A stretch of DNA of 64,000 bases from Paraburkholderia kururiensis JCM 10599 = LMG 19447 (GTDB lineage Bacteria > Pseudomonadota > Gammaproteobacteria > Burkholderiales > Burkholderiaceae): positions 1 to 64,000 of the forward strand of contig NZ_RJZE01000005.1 in assembly GCF_003986935.1 (NCBI RefSeq). Direction: 5' to 3'. A program made the translations under genes and the position numbers. Each line of letters opens with the position of its first letter. Within the stretch, counting starts at the first letter, position 1. Of this stretch, positions 59,755 to 64,000 are shown piece after piece. The notes beneath the pieces were generated by a model. The model ran no database searches, was not told the DNA's origin, and worked only from the letters and a program-made list of their open reading frames with translations.

Positions 59755-61266
59755 TCACAGATAGCCGAACGCGGTCGACGGCGCCTTTGCCGTTTCAACC
59801 CACACGCTCTTGGTCTGCGTGTACTCGTACAACGCCTCGACGCCGCTCGAACGGCCATAACCGCTCATGCCGTAACCACCGAACGGCGAAGCCACGTTGA
59901 TCGTCTTGTAGCCATTGACCCAGAACGTACCCGCGTCGACCTGCGCGGCCACGCGATGCGCGCGCGCCACGTCGTTCGTCCACACCGCGCCGGCCAGGCC
60001 GAAGTCCGTGTCGTTGGCGATGGCGATCGCTTCTTCCTCTGTGTCGAACGGAATCGCGACCACCACAGGCCCGAAGATTTCGGTGCGCGCCACGTCCATC
60101 TGATTGTTCACGTTCGCGAGTACGGTCGGCGAAACGAAATAGCCGCCGTGCGACTTCTCTGCCGATCCGGCCGCGAGCGTCGCGCCCGCTTCTACCCCGC
60201 TCGCGATCATCTTCATCACATGATCGTACTGGGCGCGATTGCAGATAGGGCCGACTTCGGTGGCGTCGTCGGTCGGTACACCGACCTTGATCTTCTTCGC
60301 ACCCGTCGACACCATCGCGACAAACTGCTCGTAGATCGAACGCTGAACGAGCAGACGTGAGCCCGCCACGCAACTCTGACCCGCTCCCGCGAAGATCGCG
60401 GCCTGTGCGGTGAGCGCCGCGCGCTTCAGGTCCGCATCCTCGAACACGATGTTGGCCGACTTGCCGCCCAGTTCCAGCACGCAGGGCAACACACGCTTCG
60501 CCGCCGCTTCCGCGATGCGGGCACCGGTTGCCGGAGAGCCTACGAACACGACCTTCCTGATGACCCTGTGCGCAATCGCTGTCTGCGCGATGGTGTGGCC
60601 ATAGCCCGCGAGCACGTTGATCAGCCCCTTCGGCACGCCGGCACGCTCGGCGAGCATACCGACGGCGAGCGAACTGAACGGCGTGAGTTCCGACGGCTTG
60701 AGCAGCACCGCGTTGCCCATCGAAATGGCCGGCGCGAGCTGCCAGCCGCAGGTGAACACCGGCGCGTTCCACGGCGTAATCTGAAGCACGGTGCCCGCGG
60801 GCTCGCGGCGCGTGTAGTTCAGATGCGAAGTGGGCACCGGAATCACGTCGCCGTAAAACTTGTCGGCCCAGCCGCCGTAGTACTCGAACATTTCGGCGAC
60901 CTTCGCGACTTCACCGCGGCAGTCGCGGATCGGTTTGCCCGAGCCGAGCGATTCGAGGCGTGCCAGCTGTTCGGCATGCTGACGAATCTGACGGGCCACC
61001 TCAAACATCGTGCGGCCGCGCGCGGCATGCGTCAGCGACCACCACTGCTGTTGCGCAGTCTGCGCCGCCGAAGCCGCGAGCGCGACGATTTCGGCTCCGC
61101 CATCACGATAGGCGATGCTCTTCTCGCCGGAAGCGGCGTCGTACAGCTGGATGGTTTCGCCCTGTCCTTCGACAAGTTCCCCGTTCACATACGAACCCAC
61201 GGTTTCTGCATTCGGGAAGAAGTGCTGAAATGCCTTGAGCAGGTTATCTGCGATGCTGTGTTCCAT
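59755..61266 (-). CDS. Aldehyde dehydrogenase (betaine-aldehyde-type)
   Basis: A 503-residue NAD(P)-dependent aldehyde dehydrogenase. It has the cofactor region VFVGSPATGARIAE, the general base Glu in LELGGKSANIVFEDAD near residue 265 and the catalytic Cys in GAGQSCVAGSRLLVQ near 300. Then EIFGPVVVAIPFDTEEEA and SPFGGYGMSGYGRSSG close the fold. It oxidises an aldehyde to the acid. It starts 29 bases after the dehydrogenase at 61296, so it probably takes the semialdehyde or aldehyde formed by that enzyme or by the amidohydrolase route. GAGGA precedes the ATG. Confidence 0.9.
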   Translation of the reverse strand: MEHSIADNLLKAFQHFFPNAETVGSYVNGELVEGQGETIQLYDAASGEKSIAYRDGGAEIVALAASAAQTAQQQWWSLTHAARGRTMFEVARQIRQHAEQLARLESLGSGKPIRDCRGEVAKVAEMFEYYGGWADKFYGDVIPVPTSHLNYTRREPAGTVLQITPWNAPVFTCGWQLAPAISMGNAVLLKPSELTPFSSLAVGMLAERAGVPKGLINVLAGYGHTIAQTAIAHRVIRKVVFVGSPATGARIAEAAAKRVLPCVLELGGKSANIVFEDADLKRAALTAQAAIFAGAGQSCVAGSRLLVQRSIYEQFVAMVSTGAKKIKVGVPTDDATEVGPICNRAQYDHVMKMIASGVEAGATLAAGSAEKSHGGYFVSPTVLANVNNQMDVARTEIFGPVVVAIPFDTEEEAIAIANDTDFGLAGAVWTNDVARAHRVAAQVDAGTFWVNGYKTINVASPFGGYGMSGYGRSSGVEALYEYTQTKSVWVETAKAPSTAFGYL

Positions 61267-61295
61267 AGCGTGTCCTCGTTGTATTCCGTGAGCGC

Positions 61296-62165
61296 TCATT
61301 GCCCGTCGACGAACTGAACGATGCGATTGAAATCTTCTGCATCGCCAATCGATTCCTCGCTCTTCGCCCACAGCCGTCCCGCTTCTTTCGCGACCGGCGC
61401 GCTGACGTTCTGGCTCCGCAGCAGCTCAAGCGCGAGGCGCATGTCCTTGCGCATCAGTTTCATCGTGAAACCCGAGTCGAATTTCCCGTTGAGGATCCAC
61501 GTCGGGTAATTGGTCAGCGTCGCGCTGTTCCTGCCGGAGCCGCCACTCAGCGCTTCGATCAGACGCGCGCCATCCACGCCCGCGGACTCCGCTGCGCGGA
61601 CTGCTTCGCTCGTCACCAGCAGATGAACGCCCGTCAGGAGGTTGTTGATGAGCTTGGTGACGTGGCCCGCGCCCACCGGCCCGACGTGAACCTGCTTCGC
61701 GCTGATTGCGGAGAGAATCGGCTGCACGGCGGCGATATGTTCATCGGCACCGCCCAGCACCATCGTCATGGTGGCCGTGGCGGCGCCCTTCGGACCACCG
61801 CTCACCGGACCATCGATGAACGCAACGCCACATTCCGCGAGTGCAGCAGCGACCTTGCGCGTGCTGTTCGGGTCGGCGGTCGTCGTGTCAATCACGGTCA
61901 GACCGCGTTTCGCATGGGACGCTACGCCGCCATCGCCGAGCACGACCTGCTCGACGATCGCCGATGTCGGCAGCGAGAGGATCAGCACGTCGACCGCCGC
62001 GGCGATTTCCGCGACTGATGCGCAAGGCCGCACACCCTCTTCGCCCAGCTTCCTCGCGCTGTCCTGGCTGGTATCGAATCCAAACACGTCGAAGCCTGCC
62101 CGCTTCAGCGACAGGGCCATCCCGCGCCCCATGTTTCCGAGTCCGACGACACCTACCGCTTTCAT
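61296..62165 (-). CDS. Beta-hydroxyacid dehydrogenase (3-hydroxyisobutyrate dehydrogenase family)
   Basis: A 289-residue enzyme. The Rossmann motif GVVGLGNMGRGMALSLKRAG (GLGxMG) is near residues 5-24. Substrate motif FIDGPVSGGPKGA near 118-130, catalytic Lys in GHVTKLINNLLTG near 170, and the C-terminal signature MRKDMRLALELL near 240. It interconverts 3-hydroxy acids and their semialdehydes with NAD(P). First gene of the four-gene operon, divergent from the LysR gene. AGGAG eight bases before ATG 62165. Confidence 0.9.
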   Translation of the reverse strand: MKAVGVVGLGNMGRGMALSLKRAGFDVFGFDTSQDSARKLGEEGVRPCASVAEIAAAVDVLILSLPTSAIVEQVVLGDGGVASHAKRGLTVIDTTTADPNSTRKVAAALAECGVAFIDGPVSGGPKGAATATMTMVLGGADEHIAAVQPILSAISAKQVHVGPVGAGHVTKLINNLLTGVHLLVTSEAVRAAESAGVDGARLIEALSGGSGRNSATLTNYPTWILNGKFDSGFTMKLMRKDMRLALELLRSQNVSAPVAKEAGRLWAKSEESIGDAEDFNRIVQFVDGQ

Positions 62166-62273
62166 TTCTGCGCTCCTGGTCAGTACATTGAGATGCGCCT
62201 GGCTCGAGGCCTGGTCCGCTCCGTTGACGTCGATATTCGGCGCATTGACCGTTTCAACCAATAAGTGCCAATA

Positions 62274-62297
62274 TTCGAATCGTTCTAATAATTCGAA
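62274..62297. promoter_or_regulatory. LysR-binding candidate: two TTCGAA boxes
   Basis: TTCGAA at 62274-62279 and at 62292-62297, 18 bp apart, form a larger dyad (ATTCGAA ... TTCGAAC) directly upstream of the LysR start and in the promoter region of the divergent operon. It fits a T-N11-A-type LysR site in spacing only loosely. Confidence 0.5.
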
Positions 62298-62304
62298 CAC
62301 CACC

Positions 62305-63216
62305 ATGGCAGACAGCCTGACCGAAAGCCGGATCACCTATTTTTTCGAAGCGGTGCGTTGCGGCACGATCCGCGCAGCGGCTGACTGGCTCGATGTCGCA
62401 CCCTCTGCCGTAAGCCGCCAGATCACCTTGCTGGAAAAGGAACTCGACGCCCCGCTGATCGAACGTCACGCCCGTGGCGTTACACCGACCGAGGCCGGCC
62501 AGTTCGTCATCCAGTATTTTCGGGAGCAGCGCGCGCATCGCGAAGACCTGCTGTCCCGTCTGCAGGAACTACGCGGCCTGCGTACCGGCCGCGTCAGCGT
62601 GGTGCTGGGAGAAGGATTCGTATCCGACATGCTGTCGGGACCGATGCAGCATTTCTGCAGACAGTATCCGAACATCAAGGTCAATCTCGACGTGGGCAGC
62701 ACCAACGACGTCGTGACGAAGATTGCGGAGGACGAGGGCGACATCGGCCTCGTCTACAACCCGCCAAACGAACCGCGCATCGTGTCGCGCGCGTTCCGCC
62801 AGCAGCCGATGATGGCCATCGTCGGCACCAGGATGGCGCGCACGATCAGGCGCAAGAGTCTTACCGTGCAGGAACTGGCGTCGTATCCGATTGCCGCGAC
62901 CCATGCCACCTATGGCACACGGCAAATGCTGCAGGCGGTCGAGTTCGCCGAGAAGATCACGCTGGAGCTGGCCGTCACGACCAACTCCATCAACATCATG
63001 AAGCAGTTCGCCCTTTCCGAACTCGGGATCGTGGTGCTACCGGCTTTTGCTGTTGCCGGCGAACTCAAGGCTGGGCAACTGAAGGCCATTCCCATCGAAC
63101 ACCCGATTCTTCAGAACGCCGAAGCACATCTCGTGACGCGTGTGGGACGCACGTTGTCCGTTGCATCGAACAAGATGCTGCAGATGATCTCGTCGCAAAT
63201 GAGCGCGTTTCGCTAG
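62305..63216 (+). CDS. LysR-family regulator
   Basis: A 303-residue regulator. The winged helix (about 8-67) has FFEAVRCGTIRAAADWLDVAPSAVSRQITLLEKEL in family pattern. The two-lobed effector domain has GRVSVVLGEGFVSDMLSGPM and SELGIVVLPAFAVAGEL. Complete. It is divergent from the dehydrogenase-aldehyde dehydrogenase-DUF3100-M20 operon and should control it with that substrate as co-inducer. Confidence 0.9.
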   Translation: MADSLTESRITYFFEAVRCGTIRAAADWLDVAPSAVSRQITLLEKELDAPLIERHARGVTPTEAGQFVIQYFREQRAHREDLLSRLQELRGLRTGRVSVVLGEGFVSDMLSGPMQHFCRQYPNIKVNLDVGSTNDVVTKIAEDEGDIGLVYNPPNEPRIVSRAFRQQPMMAIVGTRMARTIRRKSLTVQELASYPIAATHATYGTRQMLQAVEFAEKITLELAVTTNSINIMKQFALSELGIVVLPAFAVAGELKAGQLKAIPIEHPILQNAEAHLVTRVGRTLSVASNKMLQMISSQMSAFR

Positions 63217-63254
63217 GCGGTCGCGGCAGGAGCAGCCCCCCGGCCCAGGACGAG

Positions 63255-63282
63255 GACAAGGACAAGGACAAGGACAGCGGAG
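63255..63282. repeat. Hexanucleotide tandem repeat (GACAAG)4
   Basis: Four perfect copies of GACAAG plus a partial fifth, just after the LysR stop and close to where the sulfonate-type binding-protein gene is cut. Confidence 0.85.
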
Positions 63283-63283
63283 A

Positions 63284-63535
63284 TCAACATGGGCAACAAT
63301 CGGGCAGCCCAGTTCGGCGAGCGTCGCTTTTTCGAGCGTCAGGCCGGTCGCGTGCCACGTTGAGCAGCAGATAGACCACGCCGAACTGCTCCGCAATGCG
63401 GAGTTGCCCGTCCGCGCGCGCACCACCCGGCACGGCAAGCGCCGTCACGCCGACTACGACGCCCAGCGCCAGCACCGCAGCGTGACGGACCTGTCGCGAC
63501 ATCGCGGACAACGCCGCGCGAAACGGATGCAACAT
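63284..63535 (-). pseudogene. 5' fragment of an ABC substrate-binding protein gene
   Basis: The frame opens with a signal peptide (AVLALGVVVGVTALAVPGGARA) and the first strand of a sulfonate/aliphatic-type binding protein (GQLRIAEQFGVVYLLLNVAR). After about 62 codons the similarity ends, and the remaining residues are unrelated. About 280 residues are missing. It follows the TauD-like gene on the same strand, as in sulfonate-use operons. Confidence 0.65.
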
Positions 63536-63627
63536 CGATGACCCCGTATGACTGTCTGAATCTGAAGAGTTGGGACGCCGGCTTGCAAGCGACGCAAAGC
63601 CGACGAAGAGAGATGCACGGGCGTCGT

Positions 63628-64000
63628 TCAGAACGGCACGTCGCCTTCAATCGTCGTGCGGTAGAGCTTGCGGCGCAGGTGGTCCGGCGTGCCTGCGGCC
63701 AAATGCATGAGCGAACGGTTGTCCCAGAACACGAGATCGTGTGCCTGCCAGCGGTGCCGGTACAGATGCTCGGGCCGCACGCTATGCGCGAACAGTTCGT
63801 CGAGCAGCGCGCGACTTTCGTCTTCAGGCAGATCGACGATGCGCGTCGTGAAATGCTCGCTCACGAAGAGCGCCTTGCGGCCCGTTTCCGGATGCGTGCG
63901 CACCACCGGATGCACGACGGGCTTCACCTGTGCGATCTGCTCAGGCGTAAGGTTCGGCCGCCACGGGCTACGCGCCTGAAGCTCCGCGTAACGCGCGAGA
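63628..64000 (-). CDS. TauD/TfdA-family dioxygenase, 3' part (runs off the window)
   Basis: The last 123 residues are visible, ending at 63628. The Fe(II)-site distal His and 2-oxoglutarate Arg regions are present as PVVRTHPETGRKALFVSEHF (His/Thr/Gly region) and LVFWDNRSLMHLAAG with the metal His, then a final basic stretch RRKLYRTTIEGD with the 2-oxoglutarate-binding Arg. Enzymes of this family hydroxylate taurine, sulfonates or related compounds to release sulfite. The downstream gene is a broken ABC binding protein, so the former operon is no longer complete. Confidence 0.85.
   Translation of the reverse strand, partial: LARYAELQARSPWRPNLTPEQIAQVKPVVHPVVRTHPETGRKALFVSEHFTTRIVDLPEDESRALLDELFAHSVRPEHLYRHRWQAHDLVFWDNRSLMHLAAGTPDHLRRKLYRTTIEGDVPF

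Noticed and set aside
1..64000. tRNA, rRNA or riboswitch genes
   Set aside because: Reading both strands by eye I found no cloverleaf ending in CCA-like context, no rRNA-like conserved stretch and no known riboswitch core. A covariance-model search would be needed to exclude small RNAs.

Overview
The window is high-GC DNA with few AT-rich patches. Short intergenic gaps, many ABC/MFS transporter-regulator-enzyme cassettes and families such as DUF2827, DUF3100 and a gluconate-type dehydrogenase trio suggest a Burkholderiaceae replicon (Paraburkholderia/Caballeronia-like), probably an accessory-rich chromosome. This is inferred from gene content; there is no rRNA or tRNA to anchor it, and no CRISPR array was seen.

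Left part (0-34.8 kb), mostly intact. A MetQ-like protein without a signal peptide and a GDSL lipoprotein are followed by an IclR-controlled amino-acid ABC transporter with a DAO-type flavin oxidase (2.0-6.6 kb). Next come a small monooxygenase and a YeeE/TsuA-type thiosulfate transporter with a clear terminator. At 9.9-15.6 kb an NtrC-type response regulator and its histidine kinase lie upstream of a good sigma-54 promoter. That promoter has two TGTC-N9-GACA boxes and faces a lipoprotein, its soluble paralogue and an MFS exporter. After this come ilvD, an epoxide hydrolase, a PoxB-like pyruvate oxidase, a TetR-amidase pair, a three-subunit membrane gluconate-type dehydrogenase, a chemoreceptor, an AlgE-like porin with a secreted two-domain VOC protein and an isochorismatase-fold hydrolase, and a Na+/H+ antiporter.

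Middle part (34.9-44.1 kb), a scarred island. It holds four tiny, tightly packed genes, a TPR glycosyltransferase, and a patchwork of cut genes: an OmpA domain, a DUF2827 protein, trimeric-autotransporter repeats, an aquaporin, a glycosyltransferase cut by a serine recombinase, and an IS3 tail. Same-strand deletion fusions follow (MBL-fold/NTF2-like, LysR/membrane protein, NmrA and epoxide hydrolase fragments). I read the left half as the wreck of an adhesin plus adhesin-glycosylation locus.

Right part (44.3-64 kb), catabolic cassettes. One GntR-flanked cluster has a gamma-glutamyltransferase-like enzyme, an OFA-type MFS carrier, a nitrate/sulfonate-type ABC importer and an amidase. Then come a poorly coding stretch, a ClC channel and an integrase remnant. 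A LysR-controlled operon follows: beta-hydroxyacid dehydrogenase, aldehyde dehydrogenase, DUF3100 membrane protein and M20 amidohydrolase. The window ends in a broken sulfonate-type binding protein and the 3' part of a TauD-like dioxygenase.
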